Source of the DNA: Planctomycetaceae bacterium
GTDB taxonomy: Bacteria > Planctomycetota > Planctomycetia > Pirellulales > Pirellulaceae
Assembly: GCA_947463915.1 (NCBI GenBank)
Contig: CANHVO010000001.1
Span: 37,359 to 101,358, forward strand
Length of the DNA stretch: 64,000 nt
Reading direction: 5' to 3'
Shown here piece by piece: positions 48,488 through 55,879 of the stretch. The position numbers were made by a program, and so were the translations under genes. The notes beneath the pieces were generated by a model. The model was not told the origin of the DNA. It saw only the letters and a program-made list of their open reading frames with translations, and made no database searches. Every line of letters starts with the position of its first letter. Position 1 is the first letter of the stretch.

Positions 48488-51400
48488 CTACCTTCCGTCT
48501 TCCACCTTCTTCTCTGCCTCCGGCTGCTTGGCAGACAAACTAAGGGCCACGCGGAAGCCAATGTCGCGAAGTCGGGCCGACGGAGGGCACGGGTAGCAGA
48601 AATCGCAACCCCTTGCGGATTGAGACGAACTGCCGCCGCTGTATGTGCGGCTCCAGCCCTCACCGGACCAATCGTCACCATAAAGTTCTTCACACCATTC
48701 ACAAACATTCCCATGAAGATCGTGAAGTCCCCAGCCATTTGGAATCTTCTCGCCACATTGCAAATGCGAGTCTTTGGGACGCATCTGGCAATAGCTTACT
48801 AATATTGTCTCGTCATTTCCACAAGAATACATTGTCTGAGTTCCAGCTCGACATGCATGCTCCCATTCCGCCCCATGAAGCAAGCGATAACCATTCGCCC
48901 CAGGTATCAATCGCCATGCATCATACTCTTCAAAATCATTCTTGAAGCCACCTTTTTCTTTGGTTCCCGTTCGTTCATAGCACGGCTTACGGCCTTCAGT
49001 TTCACTCAACCAATTGCAAAACATGACTGAATCGTACCACGATACTGATTCGACTGGATGATCCGCCGTGGTACTTATGGATTCATCCACACTCTTCCAC
49101 TCTTCAGGTTTTTCCTTCGCGGGATACGATGCGTCGCTCATAAAGAGGTTATACTGACCGCGACTCACTTCCCGATCAGCTACCCAAAACTCGTGGATTC
49201 GCCCGTCAAGCAATGTCGTGAACCTCACGTCCCTGTGGAGATTCTCAAGATCCGGGTGAGTAAAAAGAAAATCATTGTATTTGTTGCTTAGCTTGCTGAC
49301 ACAATCTCTTAATGTCGCGATCGCTTGATCGGCAAATTGTTTCGCCTGCTCAGGGTTTTTGCTGAACGCAGCCTTGGAACAACGCGACGCAGCACACGCA
49401 GTGTGTAAGCGAGCGGCCGCGTAAATGGTGGAATCCTCTGTAGCGAGTTTCAATTGTCGCGATGCTTCGGTGTAGTCACCGAGCCAAGCTGGCAACTGAA
49501 TCTGCATGTAAGTCTTATAGGACTCATCAGTCTCTTGCTCAAGATACTTTGCTAGCGATTTCTTCGCTTCATCGGTTTTGCCCAAACGTGCCAGGACAAG
49601 TGTCCGATACTGGAGTACATATGCTGAAGTTTCGTTATTGTCTTTGTTGAGCACCCAATCCAGATCGTCTTTAGCCGATTCGATGTTTCCGACGTTGTAG
49701 TTTGCTTCTGCTCGTGCCATGCGGTTTTCGGGTTTGTCTAACTCCTCCGCTGGTATTTGCGACAAATCCTCCAATTGCTTTCGGAACTTTTCCAATGGAT
49801 CCACCAATGTAACTGTCATTGGCGGTTTTCCACGAATCTTCAGCATGGTCGCACCGACCGAATTGACGAACCAATCTCGCTGAGCAACGATCTTATCCTT
49901 TTCCGGTGCCATAGGCTCCGCTATGCCCCAACGTCGCAGCAGCCAACCGGCAGCGCTGTGCGTTGTGGTATCTCCCTTATCGACAAACCACCGCGAAGCA
50001 AGGTTTTGCCAACGTTCCTTGTCAGGTTCGCTTAGCTTATCGACAGAGATCTGACCGACTGCTAAGCACATTCCCGACCGAAGTGAGGGGCTATCGCTGT
50101 TGGTCACCAATTCATGTATATCCTTTAGACGTTGATCCTCCCAGCGTGGAAATTCATCAATAAACAACGTTCGCTGTTCCGGATCCGGACGATCTTCGAT
50201 TTCACAAACATCCATGGCGAGAGTCGCGTCGCCCAAATTCAAAGCTGCGATCGCTAACTTCGCTTTGCGACGCCATAAGGATTTATCAACGCATTTGGCA
50301 GCCTCAGCTTGGATCGAACCAAGGGCGGCAGGTACATTCGATTGCATCGCTTTGATGTAATTTCCCGTGTCTGACTCGGCGATGTCATCAATTCTCGAAA
50401 TTAAATAGTCAGCATCCAATTGGCCAAAACTTGCCAACGCAAAGGCAAGAGAAAGCTTGTGACGAGGATTTGTCGCCGACGCATAACGGCTTTGCAGTTC
50501 CGGTAAGACTAATTCTTTAGGCAAGTTCCCTAGTTCTTTCAAGTTGACTGATACGCTTGGTCCAAGGGTATTTTGCAATGACTCTGCAACAGCCCGTGTC
50601 TGATCCTGAAGATTCTTCCAACGCTCCGATGAAATCCATTGCTGGATAGCAAAACCCAAAACAAACGTCGCCAGCACCGTTCCGCCCCACTGGCTTGCAT
50701 GAACGCGGCCTGCACGCGTCATGACGGTTCGCTCAGACTCGGTCCATTTTTTTGAATCGGTAAGCGTACGAATGCTAAGCCATTCACTAACGGTTGGGAG
50801 TTGTTTGTTCTCGCGTTTGTCGCTCCATGTCGCGGCGCGTTCTGCCAGTTTTAACTCCGCTCGCCCTCTGCGTGACTCACGCTGTTTACGCGTTAGCCAA
50901 TCGCGAAGCGATGGGACTAGGTAGTCGTGGGTAAGTTGGTATTGGGTGGATGATTGTCCAACTTGAGTCGCGGGCGCTAGCCGCGTTACGGTTGGCATGT
51001 TCGTGTTCTGTGTGATGTCAGGCGTGGTCGCGGCTGACGCCTGCGGCTCAGATGTTTCTAGCGACGTTACGGTCAATGGGTTTTCGTTTGTGGTCGCGGC
51101 TAGCGCCCGCGGCTCAGTGCTATCCACTGGCGTGATCAATCGCAACTCACCGTCGAGGATCCGAATCAAATCATCAAAATCCCTTTGACGATTGCCGTAA
51201 CCACATGCGGCTCGAAGCTCGTCCGTCGAGCGTTTGTGCCCTTTGATATCGGTTCCTGCCTGTGGCATCATAGCTCGTAATACCGATCTAGCTGCTTCCT
51301 GGTGATAGCGATGTTGTGGTGGCGCACCGGATGCCGAAAACGTCTCCTCTAAAAACGTTGCCCCTACACCTGTTGTTCCGCCAACCTCACGCAGCGATTC

Positions 51401-53254
51401 AGGGGTCCACGGTCGACCCTTCATCATCTCCGCGAACAAGGACAATCGCACGGAGATCACTTTGCCTTGCTCTGCCAATCCGTTTACGGCCTCGGTAATG
51501 AATTTCTTTCGGTCTTGTTTCTCTTCCTTGCCGTCCGATTCCAGTTTGCCAAAGGCGCGACCAAATGCCTTCAATACCCGCTCGGCATGGTCCAAGTCGA
51601 ACAAATCGACCGCAGCCGAATTGATTCGCTCCAACAACGGAATATCCAGCTCGCGAAAGAACCTGGTCGCCGCCATCCAGAAATCATCGCGAACCATCAC
51701 GATCGCTTGAACTCTCACTCCATCGCATTGCAACAGTGCTTCCAACAAGGGCTCACCCGAAGCGCTGGGACGGGCAAATAACCATTGCTCGAATTGATCG
51801 ATGATCACGACCAGTTTTTTGCCTCGCGGTAGAATTCGGCCAAGTCGAACTTCATGAAGCAAATCGACCAGACTTGTGGCTGTGTCCGCTTCCTTGCTAT
51901 CGAGCTTCTTGCGTATCAAGGAAAGGAGCGTGCGCTCCGTCTCGTCCACGGTCGCTTCCAAGTAGATTGGCACAATATCGGGCGCAAGTCTTGGTAGCAG
52001 GCCAGCTTTCATCATCGACGACTTGCCGCAGCCAGATGGTCCATAGACCAGTCCGACGGCAAAGGTCTGATCGGCGTCTCGCTCTTCGATGCGTGACTTC
52101 CAGAAGCCAACTGACTCAGGGAGCCCATCTCGATCGCGAGCTCCGGGCAGCAACTCCAAAAAGAAATCCGCGTCCCGATGATCAAACGAGCGCAGCCCCT
52201 TGGGAACGATCTTGAGAGCACGCGAGCCAGATGTTGGAGTCGCAGCAAACGGTGTTACATCTGAGTTTGGTTTCTTGGTCAGGTTGGAATCGGACACAAT
52301 CGCCTCTTGTGCTCGCATCGACTGCCCTCTTAGCGGAAGTTGTGAAACTTCCTGCAGATCGAGCGATGTCGACACCACAAATGCCTTTAAGTCATCGACC
52401 AGATCCTTTGCGTTAGAATAGCGGTCCGACTTTCGCTTAGCCAACATCTTCAAACAGATGCGTTCCAGTTCCTGCGGCACGGAATCAACCCACTGACGCA
52501 GCGGCTTGGGATCGAGGTCCGTGATTTGTTCGTACAGTTCAAGATGCGAGTCCCCTTGGAACGGACGTCGCCCACACAGCATCTCGTAAAACATGATGCC
52601 AAGGCTAAACAGATCGCTCCGGCCATCAACACGATGCCCTTCACCGCGAGCTTGTTCCGGGCTCATGTACGCAGGTGTTCCGCCAGCAGGTAGCCTCTTG
52701 CCCACGTCTTGATCGGCCAGTGCTAATCCAAAGTCAACCAAATAGACTCGATCATCCTGATCGATCAGGATGTTTTGAGGTTTGACATCGCGATGCACGA
52801 ACCCCTTGCGATGGGCTTCGCGCAGGGCGTCAGCGATATCGATCATCCACTGTACAGCTTTAGCACTGTCAAGTGACTCATGTTTCATATGGGCAGCCAT
52901 ATCTTGCCCAACAATGTATTTTGAAACGATATAGATTGGGAAATCAGGTGTGCTGCCCACTTCATGGACGGGCACGATGTTCGGGTGCTCAAGTCCAGCG
53001 ACCGTTCGAGCTTCTTTCAAATAGATTTCGCGATCCTCAGGCCGTTCCACAAATTGCGGCCTGGGAACTTTGATGGCAACTTTGCGTTGAAGCTGCTCGT
53101 CCAGGCCTAGGTAGACGACCCCAAATCCACCTTGCCCAAGAATCCGCTCGATGCGGAATTTGCCGATGAATGGTGGTAAAGAAACGGTTTCATCCGAAGC
53201 ACGCTTCGGAATTGGATCGTGAGTGGAGCGAGTTGCGAATAGGTCGTCGGGCAT
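48488..53254 (-). CDS. Ser/Thr kinase - STAND-like NTPase - TM - TPR/FGE-sulfatase fusion, paralogue 1
   Basis: 1588 residues. Kinase domain (about 28-295): GQGGFGVVYLG, VAIKVPRP, HRD at 154-156, DFG at 174-176. STAND-like P-loop NTPase: Walker A GPSGCGKSS (about 405-413) and Walker B LVVIIDQFEQW (D486). A linker at about 711-766 (EPRALAATT, EPQASAATT) is encoded by REP-like DNA and is absent in paralogue 2. Membrane segment about 868-885, then helical repeats and a C-terminal FGE-sulfatase fold (about 1355-1575; LHDLHGNVCEWCEE, IGFRVAL). The first FGE strand (VNSVGATMLKI) lies about 190 residues earlier, separated by a TPR-like insert. In the usual FGE cysteine pair only the second position is Cys, so catalysis is unlikely; a binding role is more plausible. 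The domain mix suggests a membrane signalling or conflict-type sensor. Confidence 0.9.
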   Translation of the reverse strand: MPDDLFATRSTHDPIPKRASDETVSLPPFIGKFRIERILGQGGFGVVYLGLDEQLQRKVAIKVPRPQFVERPEDREIYLKEARTVAGLEHPNIVPVHEVGSTPDFPIYIVSKYIVGQDMAAHMKHESLDSAKAVQWMIDIADALREAHRKGFVHRDVKPQNILIDQDDRVYLVDFGLALADQDVGKRLPAGGTPAYMSPEQARGEGHRVDGRSDLFSLGIMFYEMLCGRRPFQGDSHLELYEQITDLDPKPLRQWVDSVPQELERICLKMLAKRKSDRYSNAKDLVDDLKAFVVSTSLDLQEVSQLPLRGQSMRAQEAIVSDSNLTKKPNSDVTPFAATPTSGSRALKIVPKGLRSFDHRDADFFLELLPGARDRDGLPESVGFWKSRIEERDADQTFAVGLVYGPSGCGKSSMMKAGLLPRLAPDIVPIYLEATVDETERTLLSLIRKKLDSKEADTATSLVDLLHEVRLGRILPRGKKLVVIIDQFEQWLFARPSASGEPLLEALLQCDGVRVQAIVMVRDDFWMAATRFFRELDIPLLERINSAAVDLFDLDHAERVLKAFGRAFGKLESDGKEEKQDRKKFITEAVNGLAEQGKVISVRLSLFAEMMKGRPWTPESLREVGGTTGVGATFLEETFSASGAPPQHRYHQEAARSVLRAMMPQAGTDIKGHKRSTDELRAACGYGNRQRDFDDLIRILDGELRLITPVDSTEPRALAATTNENPLTVTSLETSEPQASAATTPDITQNTNMPTVTRLAPATQVGQSSTQYQLTHDYLVPSLRDWLTRKQRESRRGRAELKLAERAATWSDKRENKQLPTVSEWLSIRTLTDSKKWTESERTVMTRAGRVHASQWGGTVLATFVLGFAIQQWISSERWKNLQDQTRAVAESLQNTLGPSVSVNLKELGNLPKELVLPELQSRYASATNPRHKLSLAFALASFGQLDADYLISRIDDIAESDTGNYIKAMQSNVPAALGSIQAEAAKCVDKSLWRRKAKLAIAALNLGDATLAMDVCEIEDRPDPEQRTLFIDEFPRWEDQRLKDIHELVTNSDSPSLRSGMCLAVGQISVDKLSEPDKERWQNLASRWFVDKGDTTTHSAAGWLLRRWGIAEPMAPEKDKIVAQRDWFVNSVGATMLKIRGKPPMTVTLVDPLEKFRKQLEDLSQIPAEELDKPENRMARAEANYNVGNIESAKDDLDWVLNKDNNETSAYVLQYRTLVLARLGKTDEAKKSLAKYLEQETDESYKTYMQIQLPAWLGDYTEASRQLKLATEDSTIYAAARLHTACAASRCSKAAFSKNPEQAKQFADQAIATLRDCVSKLSNKYNDFLFTHPDLENLHRDVRFTTLLDGRIHEFWVADREVSRGQYNLFMSDASYPAKEKPEEWKSVDESISTTADHPVESVSWYDSVMFCNWLSETEGRKPCYERTGTKEKGGFKNDFEEYDAWRLIPGANGYRLLHGAEWEHACRAGTQTMYSCGNDETILVSYCQMRPKDSHLQCGEKIPNGWGLHDLHGNVCEWCEELYGDDWSGEGWSRTYSGGSSSQSARGCDFCYPCPPSARLRDIGFRVALSLSAKQPEAEKKVEDGR
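50966..51118. repeat. REP-like sequence inside kinase-STAND 1 coding region
   Basis: Contains GTGGTCGCGGCTGACGCCTG and GTGGTCGCGGCTAGCGCCCG, each continuing CGGCTCAG, about 75 bp apart, plus an inverted CGGGCGCTAGCCGCG. They resemble the family-1 arms (GAGCCTGAGGCGCTAGCCGA). The insert stays in frame and adds a low-complexity linker between the NTPase region and the membrane segment. Confidence 0.82.
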
Positions 53255-53385
53255 GCTTTGGGAACTGGGCGATGCGAAAAGGGAATCATCGAGACGCCGT
53301 TATGAGGCGAGCGGTTAGTGTGAGTACTACCAATCATATCCCAAAACGTGAGGGCTTGTTGACTTGATCCTATCCCGAAGCGTGA
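53255..53385 (-). promoter_or_regulatory. Duplicated upstream region of kinase-STAND 1
   Basis: About 125 bp upstream of the start codon matches the region upstream of the paralogue (62727-62860), with shared blocks GATGCGAAAA, GTGTGAGTACT, CCAATC and GAGGGCTTGTTGACTTGAT. The similarity suggests that the duplication included regulatory DNA. No individual promoter boxes can be assigned. Confidence 0.6.
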
Positions 53386-53472
53386 CGGCTTGTACCTTTT
53401 AGTCACATCCCGAAGCGTAAGCGAGCGGTCGAGAATCCCATGCTCACGTTTTTGAGTTGCGATTTTTCTGTG

Positions 53473-53705
53473 CTACCGGCCAAGGGCCTAGCAATTCAAA
53501 TAGCCAGGGCCATCGGCCCTGGTAATTCGGCAACAACGACGTTAGAGTCCCAACGGGCCAGCCGTTCGACATTGTTTTCGATGCCCTCGAACGCTCCGCC
53601 CGTTGGGCCTTTTTCATGCTTGTGTTGGATGATTTTCCAGGACCGATGGCCGTGGCTATTGGAACGGATGGCCCATTGGGCCGTAACACTTTTGAAACGT
53701 GTCGT
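53473..53705. repeat. Second type of multi-hairpin intergenic repeat
   Basis: Contains GGCC-aag-GGCC, a perfect 8-bp stem CCAGGGCC-atc-GGCCCTGG (53504-53522), a long-loop stem CCCAACGGGC/GCCCGTTGGG (53549-53607) followed by CCTTTTT, and further GGCC-rich stems near 53640-53690. The T-run after the third stem could act as a plus-strand terminator, but the loop is about 40 nt. Confidence 0.65.
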
Positions 53706-53729
53706 TGGATAGGTCGGGCCGCCCTGGCG

Positions 53730-53849
53730 AGCCGGACGGAAGGCACATGAACTCGATTTCCGAACTTCACCGCAGTCCGAAGAAAGAGATGGACCGGAAG
53801 TAACGGTTTTTCGCGGCGCGGCAACAATTGAGGACAATTGTGCGACACT
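53730..53849. repeat. Interspersed repeat block, copy 2 (upstream of FGE gene)
   Basis: It begins AGCCGGACGGAAGGCACATG and ends CAACAATTGAGGACAATTGT then GCGACAC, in the same orientation as 48189-48413 but without about 100 bp of its middle. The two copies flank the kinase-STAND 1 gene as direct repeats. Confidence 0.82.
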
Positions 53850-53927
53850 CGTGTTGTAACGAGTAGGTACTGGGCTGCACCGGTTTGAATCTGGTAAACT
53901 AAGCTGATTTGATTTAGGGATAAAGTT

Positions 53928-54716
53928 ATGCGACCGTTGGTTTTGAGTGTTTTTATCTTGATTGGCTCTCCTGCTGTCTCGATTGCCCAACAAGCAAAGG
54001 CGATTACCAATAGCATTGGGATGAAATTAGTACTGATTCATGCTGGCTCGTTTGCGATGGGGTCAACTGATGACGAAGTTGGCAGGCAAAAAAATGAGAC
54101 GCTACACGAAGTGACGATACGCAAGTCTTTTTACCTCGGTGTATTCGAAGTGACCCAAGGGCAATATGAAAAAGTGATGCTAAAGAATCCGAGCCGGTTC
54201 CGAGGTAGCCAGTTGCCTGTCGAATATGTTAGTTGGGACGATGCCGTTTCGTTTTGCGCAAAGCTATCAGAAATGCCAGAGGAGAAAGCAGCTGGGCGAT
54301 TGTACCGGTTGCCGACAGAAGCCGAATGGGAGTACGCTTGCCGCGCGACAAGCACCACATCCTATTGTTTTGGCGATAACACCGAATTGCTCGGGGAATA
54401 TGCTTGGTTTGGTGAAGGCCTTGGAGGCAAGACCCACCCCGTTGGCGAGAAGAAGGCGAACCGCTGGGGGTTGCATGACATGCACGGCAATGTCTGGGAA
54501 TGGTGTCAGGACGCGTTTGCGGCTTATCCAACGGATGCGGCGATCGATCCTCGGGGGCCAAAAGACGGCTCGGACCGAGTTAACCGTGGCGGCGCTTGGG
54601 TCCTTGACGCGGCAGCTTGCCGGTCCGCGCATCGCTACGCGAACAACTCATCCAACCGCGGCTTCGAATTCGGCGGTTTTCGCGCTGCTCTGAGTTTGTC
54701 TGTTGCGGAGCCGTAA
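53928..54716 (+). CDS. Secreted FGE-sulfatase (SUMF1-like) domain protein
   Basis: 262 residues. A signal peptide (about 1-20, hydrophobic LVLSVFILIGSPAVSIA) is followed by a single FGE-sulfatase/C-type-lectin-like domain: SIGMKLVLIHAGSFAMGS, FEVTQGQYEKVM, PVEYVSWDDAVSFC, YRLPTEAEWEYACRA, HDMHGNVWEWCQD and RGGAWVLDAAACRSAHR, ending GGFRAALSLS. True formylglycine-generating enzymes have two cysteines in the last segment. Aligned by eye, the first is Leu here and only the second is Cys, so sulfatase-activating activity is doubtful; a ligand-binding or structural role is an alternative. It is divergent from kinase-STAND 1, whose C-terminus has the same fold; the link between them is contextual only. 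Confidence 0.88.
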   Translation: MRPLVLSVFILIGSPAVSIAQQAKAITNSIGMKLVLIHAGSFAMGSTDDEVGRQKNETLHEVTIRKSFYLGVFEVTQGQYEKVMLKNPSRFRGSQLPVEYVSWDDAVSFCAKLSEMPEEKAAGRLYRLPTEAEWEYACRATSTTSYCFGDNTELLGEYAWFGEGLGGKTHPVGEKKANRWGLHDMHGNVWEWCQDAFAAYPTDAAIDPRGPKDGSDRVNRGGAWVLDAAACRSAHRYANNSSNRGFEFGGFRAALSLSVAEP

Positions 54717-54778
54717 TAAGTTGCATTGCCGTCGAGGGCAACGACTATCCTCATCCACTTTGGCAGCACACCCTTCGG

Positions 54779-55423
54779 CTACTCAAAAAGCCGAACGCAT
54801 AGAAAGGCCAAAATCGATCCTCCAAGAACATCCACCAGGTAATGCTGCCCTGTCGTAATGGTGGAAATGAGGACTCCACAGGCTATCAACCAAGCGATTG
54901 CGAGCCAAATTTTACTTGTGACGTTTTGCTGAATTACCAGGGCTCCTAGTACGGCAAAAAAACAGTGAAAGCTTGGGAAGCAATTAGCCGCATCATCAAC
55001 TGCAAAAACAGCTTGCATGAGCGATTCGCCAAAAAGATGGCCGTCAAATTCCGGCCTCCGAATGTTCAGTGGCCACAGTAAGAAAATCAAAAAACCGACC
55101 GCGGTTCCTGTGGCTATCATCTTGATGAGTCGCCAGAATCGTGGAGAGTTCCATGTCGCTGCAATCGGCCAAGCCAAAAGAATAGCCGCCCCAGCCACGT
55201 AAACAATCGCTGCTGCTGGCTGAATAATCTCGCCCCAGTAATCCATAGGACGCATGCTAAAGAATATTGCACGATCGGCTTTGGCGTTAAATGCGTTTAT
55301 CTTCGAATAGCCGATCCACCAAACGATAGCGAAAATTAGTAGCGCCGTCACCTTAAATGCATCCGATGTCACGATTGGCCTCAAGTTATCCTCCGTTGTT
55401 TGAACCAAGTGGTGCTTAAGCAC
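54779..55423 (-). CDS. PAP2-superfamily membrane phosphatase
   Basis: 214 residues with about six hydrophobic segments, so an inner-membrane protein. PAP2 phosphatase motifs: RRP (motif 1 remnant, near 126), FPSFH with His153 (motif 2) and TTGQHYLVDVLGG with His194 and Asp198 (motif 3), the usual His-Asp catalytic arrangement. The family dephosphorylates lipid phosphates such as phosphatidic acid or undecaprenyl pyrophosphate, or transfers phosphoinositol groups (Aur1-like); the substrate cannot be chosen here. Convergent with the FGE gene 62 bp away; no partner on its own strand. Confidence 0.87.
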   Translation of the reverse strand: MLKHHLVQTTEDNLRPIVTSDAFKVTALLIFAIVWWIGYSKINAFNAKADRAIFFSMRPMDYWGEIIQPAAAIVYVAGAAILLAWPIAATWNSPRFWRLIKMIATGTAVGFLIFLLWPLNIRRPEFDGHLFGESLMQAVFAVDDAANCFPSFHCFFAVLGALVIQQNVTSKIWLAIAWLIACGVLISTITTGQHYLVDVLGGSILAFLCVRLFE

Positions 55424-55879
55424 TCTGATTTCGCGAATGCAATTGGAATTGCCATGTTCGGAATTCTGTTGCTCCGAGCAGACGTACTCGACATTGTATC
55501 GTATCAGTATTTCTCCAAGTTTCGGCTTGATTGGGCTTTAGACTTTGCCTTGTCGATATCGAAGTTCTTAAAGATCCGGAGTACAAGGTCCGGAGTACAA
55601 GGTCCGGAGTACAAGGTAATGTTCGTCAGTAAGTTGATAAAGGGCCGAGATCGGGCGAACATCGTATTGACGGATTATTCTCATGAGATAAGTCGTCAAG
55701 CCCTACTTGATTGGAGCTGCGGCAATGATTAGACTCCGCATAATCAGAATGATTTTCCAGTTCTTGCAGGGAAACTCGTATGGGCCATTGTTTGGTTTTG
55801 GGAGGGACTCGAACTGGGTTGTGTCGTGCCAGTTAATCGAACCTGTTAATTCCCTAAACCACTAATGGACGAACTGTGT
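55424..55879. other. Intergenic region upstream of the unknown-secreted-protein operon
   Basis: 456 bp between the PAP2 start and the preferred start of the next gene. It holds three 14-bp tandem units (55575-55617). The 110-aa ORF 55400-55732 crosses these non-triplet repeats and overlaps the PAP2 start; no family is recognised and it is not called. A stretch near 55800 (GGGAGGGACTCGAAC) resembles the 3' end of a tRNA on the minus strand but does not fold as one. Confidence 0.55.
55575..55617. repeat. Three perfect 14-bp tandem repeats
   Basis: TCCGGAGTACAAGG is repeated three times without change (55575-55588, 55589-55602, 55603-55616), followed by T. The unit is not a multiple of three, which argues against the overlapping ORF being coding. 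Confidence 0.95.

Larger units (their letters stand above)
53255..53927. other. Divergent intergenic region with repeats
   Basis: 673 bp between kinase-STAND 1 (minus) and the secreted FGE protein (plus). It contains the duplicated upstream region, CCCGAAGCGT motifs near 53384 and 53409, a hairpin cluster (53473-53705) and the repeat block 53730-53849. The minus ORFs 53444-54016 and 53496-53993 run through the repeats and are rejected. Confidence 0.7.

Noticed and set aside
48530-48680. Full diversity-generating retroelement
   Set aside because: The FGE fold and its location would fit a target protein, but no reverse transcriptase, accessory gene or adenine-rich template repeat was found in the window.
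53444-54016. Minus-strand ORFs of 190 and 165 aa upstream of the FGE gene
   Set aside because: They pass through hairpin repeats and the interspersed block and overlap the FGE signal peptide. The similarity to the ORF at 48176-48412 is explained by repeated DNA.
55400-55732. 110-aa plus-strand ORF
   Set aside because: It crosses three 14-bp tandem units that are not a multiple of three, overlaps the PAP2 start and shows no recognisable domain.
55775-55860. tRNA-like sequence on the minus strand (GGGAGGGACTCGAAC on plus)
   Set aside because: It has a T-loop-like GTTCGAGTC and ends near CCA, but the T-stem does not pair and no D or anticodon arms of proper size can be drawn.
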